Below the pieces are notes generated by a model. The model made no database searches. It was given only the letters and a program-made list of their open reading frames with translations, and was not told the origin of the DNA. The position numbers were made by a program, and so were the translations under genes. Below, one piece after another: positions 5,571-14,783 of a DNA stretch of 23,620 bases. Within the stretch, counting starts at the first letter, position 1, and every line of letters begins with the position of its first letter. The DNA lies in NCBI GenBank assembly GCA_900556975.1, contig USQZ01000027.1, positions 1 through 23,620 on the forward strand, in the 5' to 3' direction. This DNA comes from an uncultured Clostridium sp. GTDB lineage: Bacteria; Bacillota; Clostridia; TANB77; CAG-508.

Positions 5571-5605
5571 TAGAATTTTTGAAAAAATTAAAAAAAAATA
5601 ATGTT

Positions 5606-5635
5606 AAAGGCGCGATCTATTAAAATCGCGCCTTT
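5606..5635 (-). terminator. Terminator of the GH13 gene
   Basis: AAAGGCGCGAT (5606-5616) pairs with ATCGCGCCTTT (5625-5635), 11 base pairs of unusually high GC for this window, followed on the minus strand by AACATTATTTTTTTTT. It lies 17 bases past the stop at 5653. Confidence 0.8.
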
Positions 5636-5652
5636 TCCTGAGTGTTTTGTTT

Positions 5653-7551
5653 TTACTCAAGATTACAGTTACTTATGATTGTTAATCCATAAGGAGTCAG
5701 TTGCTTATTGTTTGAATGATTAGTTGCAAAGATTACTGGGTCGTTTGCGTATTGCTCGGGAACAAGGATAGCCTGAGTTTGACCAGTAATGTTTACTGAA
5801 ATCAAAATTCTTTTATCTTTCCATGTCCGCTCGTACATAACTATGTCGTTTGTTACAGTAATGAATCTGAAGTTTGCATTACTGAGCGGCAGTGAGTTAT
5901 GGATTTTTCCTAATGTTCTGTAGAAACGCATTAATTTTTTATCTCTCCGTCCCCATGGATAGGTTTTCCGGTTCCATGGATCTTTGTAGCCATAGAGGCC
6001 AACGTCGTCACCATAGAAAATACACGGATTTCCGGGGAGAAAGTAGAGAATGGATAATGCTGCTTTCAAAAGCTCTCTACCTTTTTTGTAATCTGCACGT
6101 GAAAATGCTGCATCGTTTGCATTTTGCCAGTTTCGATCTTTTCCACCAATGTCCCAAGTCCATTCATAACCATTGTGCAAGAAACCATTTCCAACTAGTG
6201 TGGTGATAGCTCGTGGAATGTCATGAGTGGAAAGTGAGTTCATTGTTGATAACAGAGCTTCTCTTGGATAATCGGCACAGATTTCATTGATGTTATTACG
6301 CAAACAGTAGGCATCTCTGAAACGCACGTACTTTAAGATTGCATTTGTAAATGGGTAGTTCATTACGCTACTGAGGGATGTGCCAAGCAGATAATTTCTG
6401 TTGCCATTATTTTTTCTAATAGCGTTTTCCCAAACTTCGCCAAGAATAAATGCATCTTTTTTGTAATGTTTTGCACAGTCAACGAGCATTGTGAGGAAAT
6501 AATCTGGAAGTTCATCTGCTACATCTAACCGTAATCCATCGATTCCCCATTTGGTAAACCAGGTATCAATTACACCGCCATCTCCAAATAAAAAGTTCTG
6601 CCATTCTTTACAGTCTGGGTTACAAACTGGAAGATTTCCAAAGCCCCACCAGTACTGGAAGTGATTGAACTGATCTCTTTTGTACCATTCAAAATATTTA
6701 GAGTCTCTACCGCTAATTGCACCTTTTTCAGGAAATGTTGAAAGCCTGTTGAAATAAATGCTGTCATCTCCTGTATGGTTGAAAACGGTATCGATGATAA
6801 CCTTCATTCCAAGTGCATGAGCTCTTTGACATAAGTTTTTCATGTCTTCTGCTGAACCAAGATATGGATCGATGCTGAGATAGTCAGCTGTGTCATATCT
6901 GTGATTAGACTGGCTTCTGCAAATGGGGGAAAGGTATATGATCTTGACTCCTAATTTCTTGATGTACTTTAAGTGATTTGTAATTCCTTTCAGGTTACCG
7001 CAGAAAAAGTCGGTGTTTGTAATTTCACCTCTTTCGTTTGGCATCCAGTCGGGAATGTTGTTCCAGTTCTTGTGAATGGTTCTACGTGGCATTTCAAAAA
7101 CTGGTACACTCTCGTCGCGAGCAAATCTGTCGACCATGATATGAAACATGATTGCGCCTTTTGCCCATTCAGGAACCAGGAATGTGTTGTCAGTAACTGT
7201 GAATTGCATCCAAGGCAAATCTAATGTTGTTAAAGATAAGCCTTCTTCGTAATTCGTTTTTAAATAATATATTTTTCTGTTAAGAGTAATTCTAAAACAG
7301 TAAAAATATAGTCCAGTACCAAAGTTAAAATGGATAAAATCACTAATGAAAGTGCTTATACCATTTTTTGAATTAGTATACTTTAATGTAAATTCTTCTT
7401 TTGCTGAACTATGGTACTTCTGCAGAATTACAGTTACATCTTCAGCATATCCTAAGTCATCTGAGAGTCGTACTATGAACCGATAAGCCTTTTCTTTAGA
7501 AATCTCGTTTAATTCGGAAACCCGAATTTTTGAGTCTAAACTAACATACAT
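5653..7551 (-). CDS. GH13 alpha-glucan hydrolase (neopullulanase / cyclomaltodextrinase / maltogenic amylase type)
   Basis: 632 residues from the ATG at 7551, which has AAGGAGGG eight bases upstream; an in-frame ATG 33 bases earlier has no RBS. There is no signal peptide, so it acts in the cytoplasm, cleaving alpha-1,4 (and perhaps alpha-1,6) bonds in imported maltodextrins or glycogen. Residues 1-120 form a beta-rich N-terminal domain of the kind that precedes the barrel in GH13_20 enzymes. The four GH13 regions are intact: I DTVFNH (254-259); II GLRLDVADE with nucleophile D343; III GEVW with acid/base E372; IV STHD with D444. NHRYDTADY precedes region I. It is a single-gene unit with its own consensus promoter and terminator; no transporter or other glycan gene is adjacent. 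The exact product specificity is not readable. Confidence 0.92.
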   Translation of the reverse strand: MYVSLDSKIRVSELNEISKEKAYRFIVRLSDDLGYAEDVTVILQKYHSSAKEEFTLKYTNSKNGISTFISDFIHFNFGTGLYFYCFRITLNRKIYYLKTNYEEGLSLTTLDLPWMQFTVTDNTFLVPEWAKGAIMFHIMVDRFARDESVPVFEMPRRTIHKNWNNIPDWMPNERGEITNTDFFCGNLKGITNHLKYIKKLGVKIIYLSPICRSQSNHRYDTADYLSIDPYLGSAEDMKNLCQRAHALGMKVIIDTVFNHTGDDSIYFNRLSTFPEKGAISGRDSKYFEWYKRDQFNHFQYWWGFGNLPVCNPDCKEWQNFLFGDGGVIDTWFTKWGIDGLRLDVADELPDYFLTMLVDCAKHYKKDAFILGEVWENAIRKNNGNRNYLLGTSLSSVMNYPFTNAILKYVRFRDAYCLRNNINEICADYPREALLSTMNSLSTHDIPRAITTLVGNGFLHNGYEWTWDIGGKDRNWQNANDAAFSRADYKKGRELLKAALSILYFLPGNPCIFYGDDVGLYGYKDPWNRKTYPWGRRDKKLMRFYRTLGKIHNSLPLSNANFRFITVTNDIVMYERTWKDKRILISVNITGQTQAILVPEQYANDPVIFATNHSNNKQLTPYGLTIISNCNLE

Positions 7552-7601
7552 AATAAAGCCCTCCTTAAAATGTGCTGTAAACAATAAAGTTACATAAGCT
7601 A

Positions 7602-7630
7602 ATTTTAAAAGCGCTATAAAAAAATGTCAA
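7602..7630 (-). promoter_or_regulatory. Promoter of the GH13 gene
   Basis: On the minus strand TTGACA (7625-7630), 17 bases, TAAAAT (7602-7607), about 50 bases upstream of the chosen ATG. No CcpA-like cre site was recognised near it. Confidence 0.75.
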
Positions 7631-7677
7631 TAGGGGATTACAAATTTCGACAAAAAGTTTGGTATATATTTTTTATG

Positions 7678-7739
7678 TTGGAAGGCTTGTGATATATGTG
7701 TATAAATTTATTTACAATTAGGCGAATTTATAATAAAAT
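7678..7739 (+). promoter_or_regulatory. Two possible promoters of the tsaE operon
   Basis: TTGGAA (7678-7683)-N17-TATAAA (7701-7706) and TTTACA (7711-7716)-N17-TAAAAT (7734-7739) both have exact 17-base spacers. The second is nearer the gene, with the tsaE start 38 bases further on. They diverge from the GH13 promoter across about 50 bases. Confidence 0.55.
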
Positions 7740-7777
7740 AGTTATGTTATTAATGAAAAATGAATTGAGGAATTTTA

Positions 7778-8206
7778 ATGAAAAAAATAATATCAAATTC
7801 AGAAGAAGAGACAAAATTAATTGGTAGAAAATTTGCAAAAGATTTGAAAAAGGGCGATGTTATAGTTCTTACAGGTGATTTGGGTTCTGGTAAGACTAAA
7901 TTTACTGAGGGGGTTTTGCAATTTTTCGGTTTAGAAAATGAGATTTCAAGTCCTACATTTAACATTGTTAATGAATATGTGAATAGGGACGTGAATGTTT
8001 ATCATTTTGATGTTTATAGATTAGAAGATGAAGATGAATTTTATGCTATAGGTGGAGAAGAGTATTTCGAAAAGGGAATTTGCTTAGTTGAGTGGGGTGA
8101 AATGATTGAGTCTGCTTTACCTAATAAATATATTCAAATTAGTTTTAGTAGAAATCTTGAAGATGAAAATGTAAGAGAAATAGTGATTGAAGAAATTAAT
8201 AAATAA
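7778..8206 (+). CDS. tsaE: tRNA threonylcarbamoyladenosine biosynthesis ATPase TsaE
   Basis: 142 residues, the usual TsaE length. It is the ATPase of the complex with TsaB and TsaD that makes t6A at position 37 of ANN-decoding tRNAs. Visible motifs: P-loop GDLGSGKT (about residues 33-40), SPTFNIVNEY (about 58-67), HFDVYRLED (about 75-83) with the family's Asp, and VEWGE (about 104-108). The start has TGAGGAAT upstream. It is first in a tight unit with tsaB (12 bases on) and rimI. TsaD and TsaC are not in this window, so the pathway must be completed elsewhere. Confidence 0.95.
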   Translation: MKKIISNSEEETKLIGRKFAKDLKKGDVIVLTGDLGSGKTKFTEGVLQFFGLENEISSPTFNIVNEYVNRDVNVYHFDVYRLEDEDEFYAIGGEEYFEKGICLVEWGEMIESALPNKYIQISFSRNLEDENVREIVIEEINK

Positions 8207-8218
8207 GGAAGCGATTTT

Positions 8219-8908
8219 ATGAAGAATTTAGTTACAGATACTTCTAGTAGTGTCTGCAGTGTTGGTTTATTTGAAGATGATAAATTAATTGTGAAAAATG
8301 AGTTGGATAATGGAAAGACTCATTCAGAAAATTTTATGCCATTGGTTGAGAAGACTTTAAATGATGCTAATATGAAATTGGATGATTTAGATTATATTAC
8401 GGTTGTTGTTGGACCTGGTTCTTTTACTGGAATTAGAATTGGTGTTGCTAGTTGTAAAGCAATGGCTGAGGTAAAGAATTTAAAGGTTGTTCCAATTATT
8501 TCTTTAGATTTATTGGCAACAAATGAGATTGAAAAAAGTAAAGTTATTTGTTCAATGATTGATGCTAGAAATAATCAGGTGTATTGTGGAATTTATGATG
8601 AGAATATAAATAAATTAGAGGAATATTTGGCTGATGATATTGAGAATGTGTTGGTGGTTTTAGAAAAATATGATGATATTTCATTTGTTGGTGATGGAAC
8701 TGTTTTACATAGAGAAAGAATAAGTGAAAAACTAGCAGATAAAAATATTAAATTTTCTGAAAACAATAAACAAAATGCAGAAAGCTTGGGGATAATTGCT
8801 TACAAAAAGATTAATGAAAATGAGTTTGTTGATGCTGATTCAGTTGTACCAGTGTATTTGAGAAAATCACAAGCTGAAAGGATGAAAGATGCAAAGAAAA
8901 ATTCTTAA
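8219..8908 (+). CDS. tsaB: tRNA threonylcarbamoyladenosine biosynthesis protein TsaB
   Basis: 229 residues. It is the ASKHA-fold partner that dimerises with TsaD and docks TsaE in t6A synthesis. Diagnostic features: N-terminal DTSSSVCSVGLF (residues 6-17), THSENFMPLVE with the His characteristic of the family, and VVVGPGSFTGIRIGVASCKA (about 62-81), the TsaB signature. RBS AAGGAAG. Its 3' end overlaps the rimI start by 20 bases, implying translational coupling. Confidence 0.95.
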   Translation: MKNLVTDTSSSVCSVGLFEDDKLIVKNELDNGKTHSENFMPLVEKTLNDANMKLDDLDYITVVVGPGSFTGIRIGVASCKAMAEVKNLKVVPIISLDLLATNEIEKSKVICSMIDARNNQVYCGIYDENINKLEEYLADDIENVLVVLEKYDDISFVGDGTVLHRERISEKLADKNIKFSENNKQNAESLGIIAYKKINENEFVDADSVVPVYLRKSQAERMKDAKKNS

Positions 8909-9323
8909 AATGCAGGAGCAACATTTAGAAATATTAGCTCAAGATTTAAATGAATATGATGATTTTTGGAATGAGAAAATTTTAAAAGATGAATTCTACA
9001 ATGAAAATTCTGAGTATTTTGTTATTTGTGAAGATGAGATTGTGTGCGGGTTTGCTGGATTATGGTTCAATATTGATGAAGCTCATATTATGAATATTGC
9101 TGTTAGAAAAGATTTTAGAAAAAAGGGAATTGGATCTGAATTATTAAATTTTTTAATTGATGAAGCAAAATCAAAGAAAAAGATGTGTATTACTTTAGAG
9201 GTTAGTGATGATAATGTTCCTGCGATTGAGTTATATAAAAAATTTGAATTTGAGATACTTGGAAGAAGGAAAAAATATTATAACAATGTTAATGATGCGA
9301 TTATTATGACAAAAAGTTTTTAG
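8889..9323 (+). CDS. rimI: GNAT N-acetyltransferase, RimI-like
   Basis: 144 residues, the usual RimI length. RimI-type enzymes transfer acetyl from acetyl-CoA to protein N-termini (ribosomal protein S18 in E. coli). The acetyl-CoA pyrophosphate loop is seen as VRKDFRKKGIGSELL (about residues 73-87, R-x-x-G-I-G), followed by LEVSDDNVPAIELYKKFEFEILGRRKKYY, the RimI C-terminal pattern. The start at 8889, inside tsaB, has AAAGGA upstream; the in-frame ATG at 8910 has none. Clustering with tsaE and tsaB is common in Firmicutes and supports the name. The true target is unproven. Confidence 0.88.
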   Translation: MQRKILKMQEQHLEILAQDLNEYDDFWNEKILKDEFYNENSEYFVICEDEIVCGFAGLWFNIDEAHIMNIAVRKDFRKKGIGSELLNFLIDEAKSKKKMCITLEVSDDNVPAIELYKKFEFEILGRRKKYYNNVNDAIIMTKSF

Positions 9324-9370
9324 ATATGAAAACTAAAAAGAATTTTTTGGGAAATAATAATTGTATGTAC

Positions 9371-9399
9371 TTGCATAAAAAATGTGTATGATATAAAAT
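9371..9399 (+). promoter_or_regulatory. Promoter of the Lon-like protease gene
   Basis: TTGCAT (9371-9376), 17 bases, TAAAAT (9394-9399), 55 bases before the start codon. No CIRCE or CtsR-type heat-shock operator was recognised in the 130-base gap. Confidence 0.6.
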
Positions 9400-9454
9400 T
9401 TGTTTGTAAAAAATACATAAGAAAAAGAGTAAAAATTGGAGGAAAAACTTACGA

Positions 9455-11854
9455 ATGAGAAAAGTAAATGAATTAAGTTATAAAGATTTAAAAGATGTAT
9501 GCAATCCTAATATGTTTAAGTTTGATAAAATTAAGGAAGTTGCTGATACAACTAACTTAGTTTATGGTCAAGATAGAGGAATTAAAGCGCTAGAGTTTGG
9601 TGTTAATGTTGATTTGAAGGGATATAATTTATATCTTGAAGGTCCAACAGGTGTCGGAAAAACAATGTATACTAAAAAGTTTTTGCAAACGAGAGCTGCA
9701 AAAGAAAAGGTACCAAATGACTGGTGCTATATTTATAATTTTAATGATCCAAATGAACCTATAGCTGTTTCTTTGCCAGCTGGTCAAGGAAAAGTATTCC
9801 AAGAAACAATGGATGCATTTATTAGAAATATTAGAAAAGATATAAAGAAAACTTTTAATAATGATGAGTTTGAAAAAGAGAAAAAACTTATAAAACAAGA
9901 ATTTGAAGAGAAGAAAGATTCTATTTTGGTTAAGTTAAATGATAAGACTTTGAAACATGGATTCCAAGTTAAGTCTGCTCAAAATGGAATTTATATGATG
10001 CCTGTTTATGAGGGAAAAACTATTGAAGAAGAGGAGTATGAAAAATTACCTTTAGAAATAAAAAGTGAATTTGAATCAAAATCACAAGTTGTTCAAGAGA
10101 TGATTTTTGATACTTTGTCTGAATTGAAAATTATAGAGAACAAAGCTGATAAAAAAATAGAAGAGTGGAAAGCGAATATAGCATTACTTACAGTAAATAT
10201 TCATGTTAATAATGTTAAAGCAAATTATAAGAGAAATAAAAAGATTAATAATTTCTTGGATAATGTTAAAAAAGATATTTTGAAAAATATTAATGCTTTT
10301 ATGAATACAGAAAATGAGAATGATAATAAGCAACAACTTCCACCTCAAGTTAGAGCAATGCAAAATAATGAGCCTTGGTTAAATTATAGAGTAAATTTAT
10401 TTGTGGATAATAGCAACTTAGAAGGTGCTCCAGTTATAATGGATTCAAATTATACTTTCCAAAACATTTTTGGAAAATTAGAATATGAGAATCAATATGG
10501 AATAATGAAAACTGATTTTACAATGTTGAAACCAGGTTTATTACAAAAAGCGAATGGTGGTTATATTATTTTCCAAGCAAAGGATTTATTATCAAATCCA
10601 CAATGTTATGAAAATTTGAAAAAAGTTTTGCTTGTTAAAGAAGTTAGCAGTGAAAATAATATGGAACAACGTTCTTCAATGATGCTTGTTTCTTTAAAAC
10701 CAGAGCCAATTCCTTTAGATTTAAAGGTTATAATGATTGGTAATTCTGAGATTTATCATACATTATTATCAATGGATGATGATTTTAGAAAATTGTTTAA
10801 GATTAAAGTTGAGTTTGAAGAGGATGCTCCAAAAACAGATGAAAATATTGCTAAACTTGTTAAGTTTGTTAGAAGTTATTGCGAGCAAGAAGATTTATTA
10901 GATGTTGATAAAGAGGCAATGGCAAGAATTGTTGAGTATGCATCAAAATTATCAGGCGATAAAGAAAAATTATCTACACAGTTTAGTGAGATAGGTCAGA
11001 TAGTTGGTGAGGCTTCAACTTGGGCTAAGCTAGATAAATCTAAAATAGTAACTCAAAAGTATGTTCAAAAAGCTTTTGATGAGAGAATTGAAAGAATTAA
11101 AAAGTATGATACAAAGTATTCACAAATGATTAAAGAAGGTGCTTTGCTTATAAACACAGAAGGTTATAAAGTCGGACAAATTAATGGTTTAACTGTTATA
11201 ACAATTGGTGATTATTCTTTTGGAAAACCTTCTAAAATTACTGCAAATACTTATATTGGTAGACAAGGAATTGTGAATATTGAAAGAGAAGTTCAAATGT
11301 CAGGTTCAACTCATTCAAAAGGTGTTATGATTTTGACTGGATACTTAGGTGAACTTTTTGCACAAGATAAAGCTTTATCATTAAATGCTAGTATTTGTTT
11401 CGAACAATTATATGGCGGAGTTGATGGAGATAGTGCATCTAGTACAGAGGCATATGCTATTCTTTCAAGTTTATCTGAAATGCCTATAAATCAATCAATT
11501 GCTGTTACAGGTTCTGTAAATCAAAAAGGTGAAATTCAACCAATTGGTGGTGTTAATGAAAAGATAGAAGGATTTTTCCAAATTTGCAAGATGAGAGGTT
11601 TAAATGGTGAGCATGGAGTTATTATTCCAATACAGAATGTTAGGAACTTGCATTTGAATGATGAAGTTGTAGACGCTGTTAAAAATGGATTGTTCCATAT
11701 TTATGCTATTAGTACTATTGATGAAGGAATTGAAATTTTAACAGGTGTTCCAGCTGGTAAGAAAGACAAGTATGGTAAATTTCCAGCAGGTACAATTAAT
11801 TACTTAGCAAATGAGAAGTTAACTAAATATGCACAATATGTTGAAAAAAAATAA
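9455..11854 (+). CDS. Lon-like ATP-dependent protease (AAA_32 / LonB type, S16 domain)
   Basis: 799 residues, cytoplasmic. It lacks the substrate-binding N domain of classical LonA and has the AAA_32 architecture also seen in E. coli YcbZ-type proteins. Walker A is GPTGVGKT (63-70). A long charged coiled-coil insertion follows (about 115-290, many Lys/Glu). The second half of the ATPase includes KANGGYIIFQAKDLL and LKVIMIGNSEIYH (Walker B/sensor region). The C-terminal S16 protease domain has catalytic Ser660 in DGDSASS and Lys703 in GGVNEK, 43 residues apart as in Lon. Both are intact, so it should be active. GGAGG lies upstream of the ATG with slightly long spacing. It is monocistronic, with its own promoter and terminator. 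The physiological substrates of this branch are poorly known. Confidence 0.9.
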   Translation: MRKVNELSYKDLKDVCNPNMFKFDKIKEVADTTNLVYGQDRGIKALEFGVNVDLKGYNLYLEGPTGVGKTMYTKKFLQTRAAKEKVPNDWCYIYNFNDPNEPIAVSLPAGQGKVFQETMDAFIRNIRKDIKKTFNNDEFEKEKKLIKQEFEEKKDSILVKLNDKTLKHGFQVKSAQNGIYMMPVYEGKTIEEEEYEKLPLEIKSEFESKSQVVQEMIFDTLSELKIIENKADKKIEEWKANIALLTVNIHVNNVKANYKRNKKINNFLDNVKKDILKNINAFMNTENENDNKQQLPPQVRAMQNNEPWLNYRVNLFVDNSNLEGAPVIMDSNYTFQNIFGKLEYENQYGIMKTDFTMLKPGLLQKANGGYIIFQAKDLLSNPQCYENLKKVLLVKEVSSENNMEQRSSMMLVSLKPEPIPLDLKVIMIGNSEIYHTLLSMDDDFRKLFKIKVEFEEDAPKTDENIAKLVKFVRSYCEQEDLLDVDKEAMARIVEYASKLSGDKEKLSTQFSEIGQIVGEASTWAKLDKSKIVTQKYVQKAFDERIERIKKYDTKYSQMIKEGALLINTEGYKVGQINGLTVITIGDYSFGKPSKITANTYIGRQGIVNIEREVQMSGSTHSKGVMILTGYLGELFAQDKALSLNASICFEQLYGGVDGDSASSTEAYAILSSLSEMPINQSIAVTGSVNQKGEIQPIGGVNEKIEGFFQICKMRGLNGEHGVIIPIQNVRNLHLNDEVVDAVKNGLFHIYAISTIDEGIEILTGVPAGKKDKYGKFPAGTINYLANEKLTKYAQYVEKK

Positions 11855-11880
11855 GAATATGTAAATGAAAATTTGTTGAA

Positions 11881-11919
11881 AAAAGACGTTGTTGCTATAA
11901 AATTGCAATGACGTTTTTT
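11881..11919 (+). terminator. Terminator of the Lon-like gene
   Basis: ACGTTGTTGC (11886-11895) pairs with GCAATGACGT (11905-11914), all ten positions including two G-U, extended by outer A-T pairs and followed by TTTTTTG. Confidence 0.75.
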
Positions 11920-11964
11920 GTATTTTATATATGAATAATTGAGATATTATAAATGTTTGCTTTT

Positions 11965-12115
11965 GTTATATAATAGAAAGTCCTCTGAACTTTCTATTAT
12001 ATAACATTAACAATGTACAGAAATTTGCTTTGCAAATTTCGCGCACGAACAAATACGCGGACTTAAAAAGTTAAAATAAATGCGAATGTTATTAATGTCC
12101 GCTTTTGTTCTTTTT
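11965..12115 (+). repeat. Structured intergenic repeat, copy 1
   Basis: Three hairpins in series. H1: a perfect 17-base-pair inverted repeat, 11965-11981 with 11989-12005, loop CCTCTGA. H2: GAAATTTGC-TTT-GCAAATTTC (12020-12040), perfect. H3: 12047-12062 pairs with 12097-12110 (GCGGAC/GTCCGC core plus AACAAA/TTTGTT) and is followed by TTTTT, so it can terminate rightward transcription. Positions 12006-12062 match 21842-21898 at 51 of 57 bases. It lies just upstream of the transketolase operon in the same orientation as copy 2 upstream of ctpA. No protein is encoded. It may be a small RNA, an attenuator or a dispersed mobile repeat. Confidence 0.75.
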
Positions 12116-12208
12116 ATTATAGAAAAAAGTTAATGAATATGATATAGTATTATTGCATTTAATTTGAACGTAATTAATGAAGAAAAATATAGTTTAGGAG
12201 GTATTATT

Positions 12209-13036
12209 TTGAAGAATGCTGAAATGGAAATTGAAAGATTAAAAGAGATTTCTAAAAATGTTCGTATGGACATAATTGAAGAAGTGTATTCTGCACAGTC
12301 AGGTCATCCAGGTGGGGCTTTATCATGTGCTGATATTTTAACTGTTTTATATTTTAATCAAATGAATATTAATCCTAATAGAAAAGATGACGAAAATAGA
12401 GATAGATTTGTATTGTCAAAAGGACATGCTTCTCCAGCTTTATATGCTGTTTTAGCTGAGAGAGGATATTTTTCAAAAGATGAATTAAAGAATTTTAGAA
12501 AATATGGAGCTATGTTACAAGGACATCCTGATATGAAGCATATTCCCGGTGTTGATATGACAGCTGGTTCTTTAGGTCAAGGATTATCTGTTGCAAATGG
12601 GATGGCTCTTGCTTCTAAAATGGATAGAAAAGGATTTAGGGTTTATTGTTTAGTTGGAGATGGTGAGATTGAAGAAGGACAAATTTGGGAAGCAGCAATG
12701 GCGTCAGCTCATTATAAATTAGATAATTTATGTTTGATTGTGGATAATAATAATTTGCAGATCGATGGAAAAGTTTCTGATGTAATGAGCGTATATCCTT
12801 TAAAAGAAAAGTTTGAAGCTTTTGGATTTGAAGTTTATGAAGTTGACGGACATAATATTGATGAACTTATAATGACTTTCCAAAAAGCTAATACTATTAA
12901 AGGAAAGCCAACAGCAATAATTGCAAAAACTATAAAAGGTAAAGGAGTTTCTTTTATGGAAAATCAAGCTGGCTGGCATGGTAAGGCTCCAAATGAAGAT
13001 GAATATAAATTAGCTATAGAGGAATTAAAAAAATAG
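12209..13036 (+). CDS. Transketolase, N-terminal subunit
   Basis: 275 residues starting at TTG 12209, six bases after AGGAGGT; upstream in-frame TTG 12164 has no RBS, and with 12209 the length matches split transketolases. With the next gene it forms the two-subunit enzyme that moves two-carbon ketol units between sugar phosphates in the pentose phosphate pathway. It carries the thiamine diphosphate pyrophosphate-binding domain: SGHPGGALS near residue 30, KGHASPALY, GSLGQGLSVANGMA, and the GDG...NN motif (VGDGEIEEGQIWEA ... IVDNNN) that binds Mg-ThDP. It is first gene of a six-gene operon with very short gaps. No convincing promoter was found; a terminator-like repeat lies upstream. Confidence 0.95.
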   Translation: MKNAEMEIERLKEISKNVRMDIIEEVYSAQSGHPGGALSCADILTVLYFNQMNINPNRKDDENRDRFVLSKGHASPALYAVLAERGYFSKDELKNFRKYGAMLQGHPDMKHIPGVDMTAGSLGQGLSVANGMALASKMDRKGFRVYCLVGDGEIEEGQIWEAAMASAHYKLDNLCLIVDNNNLQIDGKVSDVMSVYPLKEKFEAFGFEVYEVDGHNIDELIMTFQKANTIKGKPTAIIAKTIKGKGVSFMENQAGWHGKAPNEDEYKLAIEELKK

Positions 13037-13048
13037 GAGGTTCTTAAT

Positions 13049-13987
13049 ATGAAAGAAGAAAAGAAAGCAACACGTCAAAGCTATGGAGAAGCTTTATTGG
13101 AATTAGGAAAATCTAATAAAAATGTTGTTGTACTAGATGCTGATTTAGCTGGTGCAACTAAGAGTGGAATTTTTCAAAAAGAATTTCCTAATAGATTTTT
13201 TGATATGGGAATTGCAGAACAAAATATGATGGCTACTGCAGCTGGAATGGCTACTTGTGGCAAAATTCCTTTTGCAAGTACTTTTGCTGTATTTGCTACT
13301 GGAAGGGCATATGATCAAATAAGAAATAGCATATGCTATCCAAATTTAAATGTTAAAATTTGTGGAAGCCATGCAGGAGTTACAGTTGGAGAAGATGGAG
13401 CAACTCATCAAATGCTTGAAGATATTAATATAATGAAGTGTTTACCAAATATGAAAGTTATTTGTCCATCTGATGATGTTCAAACAAAATGGGCTGTTAA
13501 GAAAATGGCGAAAATTGTCGGACCTTGTTATATTAGAACATGTAGATTAGCATCAAATATTATATATGAAGAAAATCAAGAATTTGAACTAGGAAAAGCT
13601 GTTCAATTGGGTGATGGAAATGATGCCACTGTTTTTGCAACTGGAATTTGCGTTTCAGAAGCATTAAAAGCAATGGAAATTTTAAAAGAAAAAAATATAA
13701 ATATTAGAGTTGTAGATATGTTTTCGTTAAAGCCTATTGACAGGGATATTATAATAAAAAGTGCAAAGGAAACAAAGAATCTTATTTCTGTTGAAGATCA
13801 CAGTGTTATTGGTGGATTAGGAAGTATAATTGCTGATGTGCTTTCTGAAGAATATCCATCAAAACTAGTTAAAATGGGGGTAAAAGATAGATTCGGAGAA
13901 TCTGGAAAAGCAACTGTTTTAATGGAGAAATTTGAAATAGATTCTACAGCAATTGTTAAAATGGTTGAAAAACTAATGGAGAAATAA
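13049..13987 (+). CDS. Transketolase, C-terminal subunit
   Basis: 312 residues. It supplies the pyrimidine-binding domain of ThDP plus the C-terminal domain. The catalytic Glu that activates the cofactor is in DMGIAEQNM (about residues 52-60). FASTFAVFATGRAYDQIRN and GSHAGVTVGEDGATHQ, with the phosphate-contacting His, are typical of transketolase. ICPSDD, then the C-terminal domain with SVEDHSVIGGLGS, follow. The start has AGGAGG eight bases before ATG, 12 bases after the N subunit stop, so the two are made together. Split tkt genes are common in Clostridia. Confidence 0.95.
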   Translation: MKEEKKATRQSYGEALLELGKSNKNVVVLDADLAGATKSGIFQKEFPNRFFDMGIAEQNMMATAAGMATCGKIPFASTFAVFATGRAYDQIRNSICYPNLNVKICGSHAGVTVGEDGATHQMLEDINIMKCLPNMKVICPSDDVQTKWAVKKMAKIVGPCYIRTCRLASNIIYEENQEFELGKAVQLGDGNDATVFATGICVSEALKAMEILKEKNINIRVVDMFSLKPIDRDIIIKSAKETKNLISVEDHSVIGGLGSIIADVLSEEYPSKLVKMGVKDRFGESGKATVLMEKFEIDSTAIVKMVEKLMEK

Positions 13988-13988
13988 A

Positions 13989-14765
13989 ATGAATTTAGAA
14001 AATGCAATAGATAAATTTAGAAATTATGCACAACAATTTAAAGTTACCGATAATAAAGTTAATATTAAAGTAACGCATACAATGGGAGTGGTTAAAGCTT
14101 CAGAATATATTGCTAGAAAATTAGATTTAACAGAAGAAGACGTAGAACTTGCAGAGTTGATTGGCTTACTTCATGATATTGGTAGGTTTGAGCAAGCTGT
14201 AAGATATGATAATTATGATGATTATGATACTCTTGATCATGCTGAATTAGGAGTGGAAATTTTATTTAAAGATGATTTTATTAGAGAATTTATTGATACT
14301 GATAAATATGACAATATTATAAAAGAAGCAATTAGAAATCATAATAAATATGAAATTGAGGATGGCTTAGATGAAAGAGAATTATTATTTGCAAAAATAA
14401 TTAGAGATGCTGATAAGACTGATAATTTTGAAGTTAAGCAGTATCAAGACTTTGAATCTTTGTTTAAGGCTAGTGAGCAAGAGGTCCAAGAGGAAAAAAT
14501 TACTGATGATATATGGAATGTGTTTTTGCAAGAGAAAACAATAATATCTTCACAGAGAATAACTAATATGGATAAATGGCTTTCATATCTTGCTTGGGTG
14601 TATGATTATAATTTTGCACCTAGTTTGCAATATTTGAAAGAAAATGATTGCATAAATAAAGTTATAGATAGAATAGATTATAAAGATGAAACAACAAAAG
14701 AACGAATGGAATGTGCTAGAGAAAAGCTTAATAGATATATTAATGAAAAACTAGCTAATAACTAG
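13989..14765 (+). CDS. HD-domain phosphohydrolase
   Basis: 258 residues, cytoplasmic. The metal-binding HD pattern is seen in order: H30 (THTMGVVKAS), H62-D63 (GLLHDIGRFEQ), H84 (DTLDHAELG), H118 (IRNHNKYE) and D140 in RDADKTDNFEV. Related proteins hydrolyse phosphate esters such as nucleotides or cyclic nucleotides; the GRFEQ and RDADKTDN features belong to a broad uncharacterised bacterial HD group, and the substrate is not predictable. The start is one base after the transketolase stop, with GGAG eight bases upstream inside that gene, which indicates translational coupling. It shares an operon with a TPR protein and a DraG-macro fusion. Confidence 0.88.
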   Translation: MNLENAIDKFRNYAQQFKVTDNKVNIKVTHTMGVVKASEYIARKLDLTEEDVELAELIGLLHDIGRFEQAVRYDNYDDYDTLDHAELGVEILFKDDFIREFIDTDKYDNIIKEAIRNHNKYEIEDGLDERELLFAKIIRDADKTDNFEVKQYQDFESLFKASEQEVQEEKITDDIWNVFLQEKTIISSQRITNMDKWLSYLAWVYDYNFAPSLQYLKENDCINKVIDRIDYKDETTKERMECAREKLNRYINEKLANN

Positions 14766-14783
14766 TTTTTTGGAGGGATGTAC

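Noticed and set aside
7552..7584. Upstream start giving 11 extra residues on the GH13 enzyme
   Set aside because: The upstream ATG has no RBS; AAGGAGGG is placed for the ATG at 7551.
12164..12208. Upstream in-frame start (TTG 12164) for the transketolase N subunit
   Set aside because: No ribosome binding site precedes it, while AGGAGGT lies six bases before TTG 12209 and the shorter protein has the usual family length.
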